Source: Clostridia bacterium (GTDB taxonomy: Bacteria; Bacillota; Clostridia; UMGS1883; UMGS1540). Taken from it: a stretch of DNA of 40,681 bases. The translations under genes were made by a program, and so were the position numbers. Positions 33,909-40,681 of the stretch are shown here, one piece after another. The stretch covers positions 1 to 40,681 of the forward strand of contig JAQXGO010000109.1 in the NCBI GenBank assembly GCA_029006755.1. The letters are read 5' to 3'. Under the pieces are notes generated by a model. It made no database searches. It had not been told where the DNA came from and worked only from the letters and a program-made list of their open reading frames with translations. The stretch's first letter is position 1. Each line of letters starts with the position of its first letter.

Positions 33909-34808
33909 TTATTGCTGTTCGGTAAATCCGAGGGATTTCAGCATGAAGTTACTGTTGCGCCAATCATCCTTCACCTTCACCCAAAGCTGTAAATAGATTT
34001 TCTTGCCAAAAAATTCCTCTGCGTCAAGCCTTGCATGCCGGCCAACACGTTTCATCATGGAACCGCCCTTACCGATAATAATAGACTTATGCGAGGATTT
34101 TTCGCAAATAATGTTTGCAGAAACATGCGTTGCACCCTTTGTATCCTTCATTTCAAGAATTTCGACTGCAATCCCGTGTGGGATCTCCTGCTCCAAAAAC
34201 TGTAAAAGCTTTTCGCGAATGAATTCTGCCATAATTTCGCGTTCTGTTTTATCCGTAATCATATCCTCCGGATAATAGAAAGGGCCGGGCGCAAGAAATT
34301 TCTCTAATTCTTCTAAGAGAAGGGCCGCACCATCTCCGGTTTTTGCCGAAAGAGGTATAATGGCTGTAAAGTCAAATTTCTCGGCATAAGCCGCCATCTG
34401 CGGCAACAACGCTTCTGGCTGAACAAGATCGATTTTGTTCAGCGCCAAAACAGCCGGAATATGCTTCGTGCGGAGTTCTTCCATAATGCGTTCCTCCGGT
34501 GCACCAAGGCCACGCGATGCATCTGCCGCCAAAATTGCCGCATCTACCGACTCAATGGCTCCGATAGCTGCATGATTCATATACGTACCAAGCCGCGTTT
34601 TTGGCAGATGAATACCCGGGGTGTCTACAAATACCATTTGATAATTTTCGCCATGCAATATCCCTAAAATTTGTGTGCGCGTGGTCTGCGGTTTTGGCGT
34701 TGTAATCGCAATTTTCGCTCCGCAAAGACGATTTAAAATCGTGGATTTTCCTGCATTCGGACGTCCCACGATGGCAATAAAACCGGATTTTGTTTCTTCC
34801 AAAGTCAA
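33909..34808 (-). CDS. era: GTPase Era
   Basis: This 299-residue GTPase matures 16S rRNA and the 30S subunit. The G domain has GRPNAGKSTILNRLCG, then FVDTPGIHLPKTRLG and ALNKIDLV; the C-terminal KH domain has IIIGKGGSMMKRVGRHAR. Length is standard. The start is TTG with AAGGAAGG a few bases upstream; a second TTG is two codons on. It follows the rodA-like gene by 14 bases. Confidence 0.95.
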   Translation of the reverse strand: MTLEETKSGFIAIVGRPNAGKSTILNRLCGAKIAITTPKPQTTRTQILGILHGENYQMVFVDTPGIHLPKTRLGTYMNHAAIGAIESVDAAILAADASRGLGAPEERIMEELRTKHIPAVLALNKIDLVQPEALLPQMAAYAEKFDFTAIIPLSAKTGDGAALLLEELEKFLAPGPFYYPEDMITDKTEREIMAEFIREKLLQFLEQEIPHGIAVEILEMKDTKGATHVSANIICEKSSHKSIIIGKGGSMMKRVGRHARLDAEEFFGKKIYLQLWVKVKDDWRNSNFMLKSLGFTEQQ

Positions 34809-34822
34809 ATTCCTTCCTTATC

Positions 34823-35929
34823 TTAAAAATTACGTTTTCTACGCATCCCCACACTGGTGACAAGTGCCACCGCCAGCATACTGGCCAAAAGATTGGAGCC
34901 TCCGTAGCTGACAAAGGGGAGCGGAATACCTGTAACCGGCAGCAAGCCGATGCACATCCCTATACTTTCAAACACGTGTGCAATAAACATGAATCCAACA
35001 CCTGCAGCAATCATTTCACCAAAGGAATCTCTGGATGCGGCAGCAATTTGAAAACATCTTATTATGAGAATGGTTAAGAGGACCAAGACGAGGATACAAC
35101 CCCAAAGTCCCATTTCTTCCCCAATGACGGCATAGATAAAATCCGTTTGTGTCTCCGGCAAATAGCCATGTTGCGTTTGAATCCCCTGCCCTATGCCACG
35201 TCCTAAAACGCCACCGGACCCGACAGCAATTTTAGATTGAATCACGTGATATCCGGAGCCTAACGGATCCAGTTCCGGGTTTAAAAAAGTCAAAATACGG
35301 TCCTTTTGAAAATCCTGCAGGAAAAAGAACCAGGCGAGAGGTGCCGCAATCGCCAAAACACCAGCGGCCGCAGCTAAATACTTTAGACTGATACCGGCTG
35401 TAAACAGCATGCCCAACATGATAAAAGCAAATACCATTGCTGTGCCTGTATCCGGTTGCAACAGTATTAAACCGATCAGTAAACCGGCGTGTGCAAGCAA
35501 AAGCAACACATTTTTAGGACGATTTATATCCTCGCGCACGGACTCGATATGCTTTGCAAAAGTAATAATAAAGCCGATTTTCACAATTTCCGATGGCTGA
35601 ATTCCCACAGGTCCTATGCGAATCCATCCGCGCGTTCCCACCTCTGTGCCGCCAATACCAATCAACAGAACCAAAATCAGCAAAACAACATTGCATATAT
35701 AAAAATATACAGCAAGCTGACTTATGGCATCATAATCGACACGGGTGATCAGGAACAACAGAATACAGCCTACAACAAAAGCACTGCCCTGCACAAGACA
35801 GTATCGCATTGGAGAGGATGCCTTGGTTGCACTGCATATCGCAACAAAGCCGATCGCAAATGCAAGACATGTACATACTGTCAGCCATGGGTCAAGCCAT
35901 GAACTGTGTCCATTTTTACGTGGTGTCAA
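34823..35929 (-). CDS. rodA: RodA/FtsW/SpoVE-family peptidoglycan glycosyltransferase
   Basis: This 368-residue SEDS-family membrane enzyme polymerises lipid II with a partner class B PBP. About ten membrane spans are seen. Conserved parts are GTRGWIRIGPVGIQPSE, LLLQPDTGTAM-like, and the C-terminal GIPLPFVSYGGSNL. RodA (elongation) fits better than FtsW because of the short cytosolic ends, but this is a judgement. The start is TTG six bases after GAGGTGG. It lies nine bases after the PHP gene. Confidence 0.88.
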   Translation of the reverse strand: MTPRKNGHSSWLDPWLTVCTCLAFAIGFVAICSATKASSPMRYCLVQGSAFVVGCILLFLITRVDYDAISQLAVYFYICNVVLLILVLLIGIGGTEVGTRGWIRIGPVGIQPSEIVKIGFIITFAKHIESVREDINRPKNVLLLLAHAGLLIGLILLQPDTGTAMVFAFIMLGMLFTAGISLKYLAAAAGVLAIAAPLAWFFFLQDFQKDRILTFLNPELDPLGSGYHVIQSKIAVGSGGVLGRGIGQGIQTQHGYLPETQTDFIYAVIGEEMGLWGCILVLVLLTILIIRCFQIAAASRDSFGEMIAAGVGFMFIAHVFESIGMCIGLLPVTGIPLPFVSYGGSNLLASMLAVALVTSVGMRRKRNF

Positions 35930-35938
35930 AAAACCACC

Positions 35939-36727
35939 TCAATTCTGAATGACAAGATTTTTTTCCGTAATATCAAGAAGCGATACCAGAATACGCAGCC
36001 GTTCATGTAGCACCGCATATTCAGCCGGGTCATGGCAATCTGTCCCGAACACAAATTTACATCCGCACTCTACCGCTGTTTCGTATATACGGAACAGCTC
36101 GCTGCGGTGCATGGAACGAAGCGGATAGGATTTAAATGCCGAAGCATTGATTTCCAGCGCAATATTATGGTAATTTGCATCTGCAAACAAATCCTCCAGC
36201 TTGGCATCCGAAATGCGAAAGAGTACCTCATCAAAATTATCCTTGTTTCCGCTGGGAAAGAAGGGGTGGGCTATCGCTGTAATCATCTGATTTGCTGAAG
36301 ACTCAATGAGCTGTGAAAAGCGGTTACAAAGCGCATTAGCAAGCTTTTTTGTATCGTGCCTGGTCGCGCTGTCAATCATTGCCTCATGCTGGCTGTGGGA
36401 ATGGGTAGCCAAAACATAGTCAAACTTTGCGGCACCCTCTGCCGAAAGGCCGAACACACCTTTTTTGTTCATATCTGCTTCGCAGCCGCGTAAAAAACGG
36501 CAGCCGCTTTTTTTCGGTAAGGTTAAACCCATAATATGTTCTATATCCTGCCCCTCATAAAATCCATTGGGTGCCGGCGAAACCGCCGTATCCCACACAT
36601 GGTCACAAAACCCAAACACTTTAACACCGCAGGCGTTGGCCGCTTCTATATAGGCTTCCGGTGTTGCCGCAGGGCTTCCACAAGGAGAAAAATGCGTGTG
36701 TATGTGTAAATCATGTTGAATTTCCAA
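35939..36727 (-). CDS. PHP-domain phosphoesterase
   Basis: This 262-residue protein of the PHP superfamily has the N-terminal metal-binding HDLHIHTHFSPCGSP, then FGFCDHVW, RGCEADMN, YVLATHSHSQHE, TAIAHPFFP and VFGTDCHDP, the full set of His/Asp ligands for a trinuclear metal site. Relatives include histidinol phosphatase (HisK) and phosphoesterases of unknown substrate. Without a his operon nearby, histidinol phosphatase is only one option. It starts with TTG behind AAGGAGGG and lies 12 bases after the unknown 480-residue gene. Confidence 0.85.
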   Translation of the reverse strand: MEIQHDLHIHTHFSPCGSPAATPEAYIEAANACGVKVFGFCDHVWDTAVSPAPNGFYEGQDIEHIMGLTLPKKSGCRFLRGCEADMNKKGVFGLSAEGAAKFDYVLATHSHSQHEAMIDSATRHDTKKLANALCNRFSQLIESSANQMITAIAHPFFPSGNKDNFDEVLFRISDAKLEDLFADANYHNIALEINASAFKSYPLRSMHRSELFRIYETAVECGCKFVFGTDCHDPAEYAVLHERLRILVSLLDITEKNLVIQN

Positions 36728-36739
36728 AAAAAGCCCTCC

Positions 36740-38182
36740 TTAATTTTCAACAACGAGAACAGCATGTCCGCGCGTGCCAGAAACCACTACGCGATCCTCG
36801 GCAACATCTACCATAACATCGCCGGTTTGATCCAAAAGCCGTGCCTTGCTTTCTGTGGGAACTGTAACAGATTCTCCGCCAAAGCAATCTGCATAAATAT
36901 AAGTTTGATTTTCATACGGCACTGTGTAAACAGAAGTTTTATCCGTTTGCGATGCAAAATACTTTTTGTAGGCAACGCCGCGCGCTTTTGTAACACCACC
37001 GCTCAGGAACGTCGGATATGCTTTGCGCGTACGATAAAGATGCGCTGCAAAAGTAAGATTTTCCCGACGGACGGAAGGCTCCCCATCCAAAATCGGCAGA
37101 TACCCGCATGCAAAGCCTAAATGGTCATGCCCATCGCGATCACGGAATACATCCACAAACCGATCCGGCGGCCATGCGGGATTTTCCCAATAAGAGGCCG
37201 TCAGTTTGACATCCTGCGGATACGGACCGGGATAAAGGGCAATCGGCATTGAAAAATCAAAACTATCTTCCCCTTCCTGAAAGGGCAGAACACCCGGCAG
37301 AGCGCGGTGTATGCCGCCGCCGTAAATATCTATTTTTTCCTGATACATAACGCACATGCAATGTTCAAAATCCACATCCATCAGCTTTTCGAGGTTAAAA
37401 ATACATAAAACGGTGCCGTCTGCGGCTATGCGGTAGATCTTACTTTGCCGCAACATGGGCTTCCCGATTGCAAGGCTTGGCTGTTCTGTATATCCACCCT
37501 CCGGCCGATTCGCGCGAAGCGCGTCGGAAACCAAAGCCGGATTCATGATTTCAAACTCCTCTTGCATCTCCGCATAATCGCATTCTGCGCCGCCATGTAT
37601 CAAAAAGGACTCTCCATTCTGATAACCAACCACCTGTTTTTTCAAAAACCGTATAGCCGGGGCAAGATAGGCAATCGTTTGCGTGCCATCTGCCGCAATC
37701 GTACCCGTATTTACCCCGTGACTGATATAAGTCAGCGATTCAGCAATGCTTTTTTTAAATGCATATCGCATATCGCTTTCTCCGATATTCTCTGAAACAA
37801 AACCTAAAATTTCCTCGTCGACAATAGAAACCAGCGTAAACTTTGTTCCCTCGCCATCTACCCAGAGAGAACCAATGTCCGCATACGTTTTATCATGATT
37901 TTTCACTGCGAGATGCACAACACAAGGATGCCCGTGATTGCCACCAATCCATTCTTGATTTATCCTGCAGGGTGTTGTTTCGTCATTGCTGATGGCAAAA
38001 GGAACATCAATATGCCAGTAATCCGGCTTGCCGTTTTGAATTAAACCGGCATTCATAAAATCGATCGCCCCATTTATGGTTCTCTGTGAAAAGATCAGCC
38101 CGCGAAAGATTTGTACTAAATCGTGCGTGTCAGAATACGGTGTGCGAAACAGCGCATGATTTTTGGAAAGAGACACATACAT
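36740..38182 (-). CDS. Uncharacterised 480-residue protein
   Basis: I do not recognise this protein. It has no signal peptide or membrane segment, so it is probably cytosolic. The composition suggests a beta-rich fold, with distinctive stretches IGGNHGHPCVVHLAVKNHD, a His/Trp-rich YWHIDVPFAIS, ALYPGPYPQDVKLTASYWE, and FRDRDGHDHLGFACGYLP. The last 50 residues look like a small beta sandwich of the kind that caps glycoside-active enzymes. It follows an XRE-cupin regulator (14-base gap) and precedes a PHP phosphoesterase, with a sugar-kinase-like gene divergent nearby. A carbohydrate-related enzyme is a guess from context only. AGGAGGG precedes the ATG. Confidence 0.85.
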   Translation of the reverse strand: MYVSLSKNHALFRTPYSDTHDLVQIFRGLIFSQRTINGAIDFMNAGLIQNGKPDYWHIDVPFAISNDETTPCRINQEWIGGNHGHPCVVHLAVKNHDKTYADIGSLWVDGEGTKFTLVSIVDEEILGFVSENIGESDMRYAFKKSIAESLTYISHGVNTGTIAADGTQTIAYLAPAIRFLKKQVVGYQNGESFLIHGGAECDYAEMQEEFEIMNPALVSDALRANRPEGGYTEQPSLAIGKPMLRQSKIYRIAADGTVLCIFNLEKLMDVDFEHCMCVMYQEKIDIYGGGIHRALPGVLPFQEGEDSFDFSMPIALYPGPYPQDVKLTASYWENPAWPPDRFVDVFRDRDGHDHLGFACGYLPILDGEPSVRRENLTFAAHLYRTRKAYPTFLSGGVTKARGVAYKKYFASQTDKTSVYTVPYENQTYIYADCFGGESVTVPTESKARLLDQTGDVMVDVAEDRVVVSGTRGHAVLVVEN

Positions 38183-38196
38183 AATATAAAGCCCTC

Positions 38197-38751
38197 CTAA
38201 ATAACGATTGCTAAAATTTCCGACGGTGTATCTGAAAGCGAAACCATGCCATGCGGATATGAGGAATCATAATAAATTGAATCGCCTTCTTCTAAGACAT
38301 ACGCCTTGCCGTTAATAACAATTTTAATCTTTCCGTGCAGACAGTAATCAAATTCCTGCCCGGGATGGCTATTGGTATGCAGTTTGTCCCCTTCTGCTGC
38401 AGGGTCTACGCGCACCAATAGCGGCAAAACCTGGTTCCCCGCAAAATTATAGGCAAGATGCTGATAGTCATACTGTTTACTTCGTTCAATACGCAAGCCA
38501 TTCCCCTTTGTTACATGCTGGCAAACATGCAGCTTCGGATTATTACCGGACAAAAGCTCATATACCTGTATTTTAAAGAATGCCGCTGCCTCTGACAAAA
38601 AGCTAATCGGCATATCGCTTTCTCCACTCTCATACTCCAAATAGGTTTCATGGGAAATGTGAAAGGTTTCCGCCATCTCCGCAGTAGAGCACCCTGCAAT
38701 TTCACGCAATTCGCGTAGCCGAAGGGCAACCTTTTTTATATCCTCATTCAT
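38197..38751 (-). CDS. XRE-family regulator with C-terminal cupin domain
   Basis: This 184-residue protein has an N-terminal helix-turn-helix of the XRE type (LRELREIAGCSTAEMAETF, then HISHETYLEYESGESDMP) and a C-terminal cupin barrel (NSHPGQEFDYCLHGKIKIVI, EEGDSIYYDSSYPHGM) with probable metal-binding His and Glu. Such proteins sense small molecules. The ATG at 38751 follows TGGAGG; upstream in-frame codons run into the promoter. It heads the minus-strand operon with the unknown 480-residue protein and is divergent from the sugar-kinase-like gene, so it may control both. Confidence 0.9.
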   Translation of the reverse strand: MNEDIKKVALRLRELREIAGCSTAEMAETFHISHETYLEYESGESDMPISFLSEAAAFFKIQVYELLSGNNPKLHVCQHVTKGNGLRIERSKQYDYQHLAYNFAGNQVLPLLVRVDPAAEGDKLHTNSHPGQEFDYCLHGKIKIVINGKAYVLEEGDSIYYDSSYPHGMVSLSDTPSEILAIVI

Positions 38752-38782
38752 AGAAACACCTCCAATAAATATAATCATTCTA

Positions 38783-38811
38783 AGTATACCATAGTTTCCT
38801 TTAAAATGCAA
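38783..38811 (-). promoter_or_regulatory. Sigma-A promoter of the XRE-cupin operon
   Basis: TTGCAT, a 17-base spacer and TATACT on the minus strand, with TGG before the -10. It opens the operon that runs through rodA, era and recO to mazG. The divergent promoter for the kinase gene lies about 110 bases away. Confidence 0.82.
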
Positions 38812-38924
38812 TTTTTTTCAAAATTTTCCGGTTTCATTTCGGGAAATCCATGTATAGTTGCGCTTTACCTGAATAAGACCGTAAACTTTCCATCGGATTT
38901 GGATTGAAATTATTCATTTTTTTA

Positions 38925-38953
38925 TTGCCAAACACATGTATCTGTGATAAAAT
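38925..38953 (+). promoter_or_regulatory. Sigma-A promoter of the sugar-kinase-like gene
   Basis: TTGCCA, a 17-base spacer and TAAAAT, with TGA before the -10. It lies about 60 bases before the start codon at 39014. Confidence 0.72.
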
Positions 38954-39013
38954 GATATAGATATAGAACCATGTTATGTATACTTACTAAAAAATACAAA
39001 GGGGATTCATGAA

Positions 39014-40120
39014 ATGGTAAATGCTTTGATAAAGGATATTATCCCCCAATTTCAGTTTAAGGGAGAATATGTCTCTGCCAAAGAACTTTCCTCCGGTAAT
39101 GTCAATACCACCTATAAGCTTGCTTATCAGCAAGAAGACGGCAATACAATTTATTACGTAATGCAACGCATAAATAATGTCGCTTTTCAAAATCCTGCCG
39201 GACTTATGCGGAATGTGCAACTTGTCGTAAAGCACATTGCGAAAGCCATGGAGAAAGAAAAACAGGATTGTCACCGCCGTGTTTTGCAATTTGTGCCCAC
39301 AAAGAACGGGGATTCCCTTTGCATGGATGCAGACGGTGCGTACTGGCGGGCTTACATATTTGTGGACGGGGCCACTGCCTATGACAGCATTGAAAATCCA
39401 TTGCATTTTTATGAGGCAGGACGCGGCTTTGGCGCATTCCAACGCTATCTGTATGATTTTGATGCCAAACAGCTTATGGATACGATACCGGATTTTCATC
39501 ATACCACCAAACGGTTTTATGCTTTTGTGGCAGCAGTGGCGGCCGATAAGGCCGGGCGTGTGAAAGAACTCGAGAAGGAAATCGATTTCTTCTTCAATCG
39601 CCGCAAAATGATGAATGAAATCATTGCGTTAACCGAGTCCGGTGCCCTCCCCATTCGTGTTACGCATAACGATACGAAGCTGAATAATGTCTTGATTGAT
39701 AACAAAACCGAGAAGGCTCTTTGTGTGATTGATCTTGACACGGTGATGCCCGGCTCTGTTTTATATGATTACGGGGATGCCGTACGGTTTGGCGCATGCA
39801 CGACCGTTGAAGATGAACCGGATATTGAGAAAATTGACCTCGATATGCATCTGTTCCGGCTGTTTACCGATGGTTTTGTTTCCGAAATTGCAAGTACCCT
39901 GACGGAAAATGAAATCCGGTATTTGCCTTTAGGCATTAAGGTCATTACCTGTGAGCTTGCAATGCGATTTTTAACTGACTATATAAACGGAGATGTTTAC
40001 TTTAAAACGCATTATCCGGGTCATAATCTCGTCCGTGCGCGGGCACAAATGCGTCTTCTTGAAGTTGTAGAAGAACGCTACCCAGAGATGCAAGCCTATG
40101 TAAACACTTTTTTAAAGTAA
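39014..40120 (+). CDS. Phosphotransferase-family kinase, N-acetylhexosamine 1-kinase-like
   Basis: This 368-residue protein has the aminoglycoside-phosphotransferase/choline-kinase fold: a nucleotide-binding start with SSGNVNTTYKLA, the catalytic loop RVTHNDTKLNNVLID (HND at 218-220) and the metal-binding VIDLDTVMPGSVLYDYGDAV. The overall pattern resembles NahK, which phosphorylates N-acetylhexosamines at C1 in mucin and milk-sugar breakdown. Substrate cannot be read from the sequence. AAAGGGG precedes the ATG at nine bases. It is followed 49 bases on by a MATE transporter gene. Confidence 0.85.
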   Translation: MVNALIKDIIPQFQFKGEYVSAKELSSGNVNTTYKLAYQQEDGNTIYYVMQRINNVAFQNPAGLMRNVQLVVKHIAKAMEKEKQDCHRRVLQFVPTKNGDSLCMDADGAYWRAYIFVDGATAYDSIENPLHFYEAGRGFGAFQRYLYDFDAKQLMDTIPDFHHTTKRFYAFVAAVAADKAGRVKELEKEIDFFFNRRKMMNEIIALTESGALPIRVTHNDTKLNNVLIDNKTEKALCVIDLDTVMPGSVLYDYGDAVRFGACTTVEDEPDIEKIDLDMHLFRLFTDGFVSEIASTLTENEIRYLPLGIKVITCELAMRFLTDYINGDVYFKTHYPGHNLVRARAQMRLLEVVEERYPEMQAYVNTFLK

Positions 40121-40169
40121 CATAACGTGATACAGACCTATAGAATGCAAGGAAAGTAGGGACGCAATC

Positions 40170-40681
40170 GTGTATACTGACGACATACCGATTTTGGATG
40201 TAGCAGAAAAAGAAAAAATCGAAAAGAAAAGAACCCAAATGTTAAATGAGCCAATTCCGAAGCTCATCTGCAAAATGGCTGTTCCTACGATTATCAGTAT
40301 GCTCGTTACTTCCTTTTATAATTTAGTGGATACCTTTTTTGTAGGGCAGCTTGGCAGCAATTCCGCTACCGGTGCAGTAGGTCTTGTGTTCTCCCTCATG
40401 GCAATTATTCAAGCCTTTGGCTATTTCTTCGGACATGGGTCCGGAAACTTTATTTCACGCGCCATCGGCAAACGAGACTATGAAAACGCAGCAAAAATGG
40501 CATCCACCGGCCTTTTTAGTTCCGTTTTCATTGGTGGCTTAATTCTTGCCTTTGGTCTCATGTTCCGCCGTCCGCTTGTGTTTCTTTTGGGCGCGACACC
40601 GTCTATGGCAGACGATACGGTCGCTTATATGACCTATATTTTAATCGGTGCCCCTTACATGGTAGGCGCGTTTGTCCTGAA
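40170..40681 (+). CDS. MATE-family efflux transporter, 5' part
   Basis: The first 170 codons of a multidrug and toxic compound extrusion protein are present, and the gene is cut by the window edge. The frame gives a charged cytosolic N-terminus (about 23 residues), then the MATE-type start LNEPIPKLICKMAVPTIISM, the conserved SFYNLVDTFFVGQLGSNS, and FGYFFGHGSGNFISRAIGK. The start is probably GTG at 40170 behind AGGGA; the ATG at 40239 lacks a ribosome binding site. Transport substrate unknown. Confidence 0.85.
   Translation, partial: MYTDDIPILDVAEKEKIEKKRTQMLNEPIPKLICKMAVPTIISMLVTSFYNLVDTFFVGQLGSNSATGAVGLVFSLMAIIQAFGYFFGHGSGNFISRAIGKRDYENAAKMASTGLFSSVFIGGLILAFGLMFRRPLVFLLGATPSMADDTVAYMTYILIGAPYMVGAFVL

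Noticed and set aside
35939-36727. Firm histidinol-phosphatase call for the PHP protein
   Set aside because: The metal-binding set is general to the PHP superfamily and no other histidine gene is in the window.
1-40681. CRISPR array, prophage or insertion sequence
   Set aside because: No regularly spaced repeats, transposase, integrase or terminal inverted repeats were seen on reading both strands.

Overview
The window looks like a chromosomal segment of a Gram-positive, endospore-former-related Firmicute (class Clostridia). The evidence is conserved Firmicute gene neighbourhoods (rpmG-secE-nusG-rplKAJL, rimP-nusA-ylxR-ylxQ-infB-rbfA-nrnA-truB-ribF, era-yqzL-recO), strong AGGAGG-type ribosome binding sites, sigma-A promoters with 17-bp spacers, a SpoVB-family flippase, and surface proteins anchored by S-layer homology (SLH) domains. 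No rRNA, tRNA, CRISPR array, insertion sequence or phage gene was seen.

Layout. (1) 1-1749: a TetR-family regulator reading left towards a gene cut by the window edge, then a small DUF6512-type membrane protein. (2) 1929-7608: a sigma-A promoter, a cobalamin (B12) riboswitch, an intrinsic terminator, and three genes for exported proteins. These combine an alpha-toroid (prenyltransferase/intrinsic-factor-like) fold, transcobalamin-like beta domains (DUF4430) and SLH anchors. I read this as a surface corrinoid-capture system built from the same parts as animal intrinsic factor and transcobalamin, and it is the most interesting item here. (3) 7758-16509: a second TetR regulator divergent from an eight-gene aromatic amino acid operon (pheA-aroB-aroC-aroEK-aroQ-aroA-tyrA-aroF). 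It encodes every step from PEP plus erythrose-4-phosphate to phenylpyruvate and 4-hydroxyphenylpyruvate, with shikimate dehydrogenase and shikimate kinase fused in one chain. (4) 16870-20279, minus strand: rpmG, secE, nusG, rplK, rplA, an L10 autoregulatory leader, rplJ and rplL, ending in a terminator rather than running into rpoB. (5) 20288-30020, minus strand: the rimP-nusA-infB translation and transcription operon, extended by nrnA, truB, ribF, asnS and a TPR membrane protein. (6) 30229-38811, minus strand: HU, then a long operon (regulator, unknown 480-residue protein, PHP phosphoesterase, RodA, YqzL/Era/RecO, SpoVB-like flippase, MazG). (7) 38925 to the end, plus strand: an N-acetylhexosamine-kinase-like enzyme and the 5' part of a MATE transporter.

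How the parts work together. The riboswitch should shut off the surface proteins when intracellular B12 is plentiful, as expected for scavenging. The aro operon has one strong promoter immediately followed by a perfect palindrome, so a repressor, possibly the divergent TetR protein, may control the whole pathway. Regions 4 and 5 are housekeeping and near-canonical. The left end of region 6, with the divergent sugar kinase, may be a carbohydrate-related module, but its central protein is not recognised.
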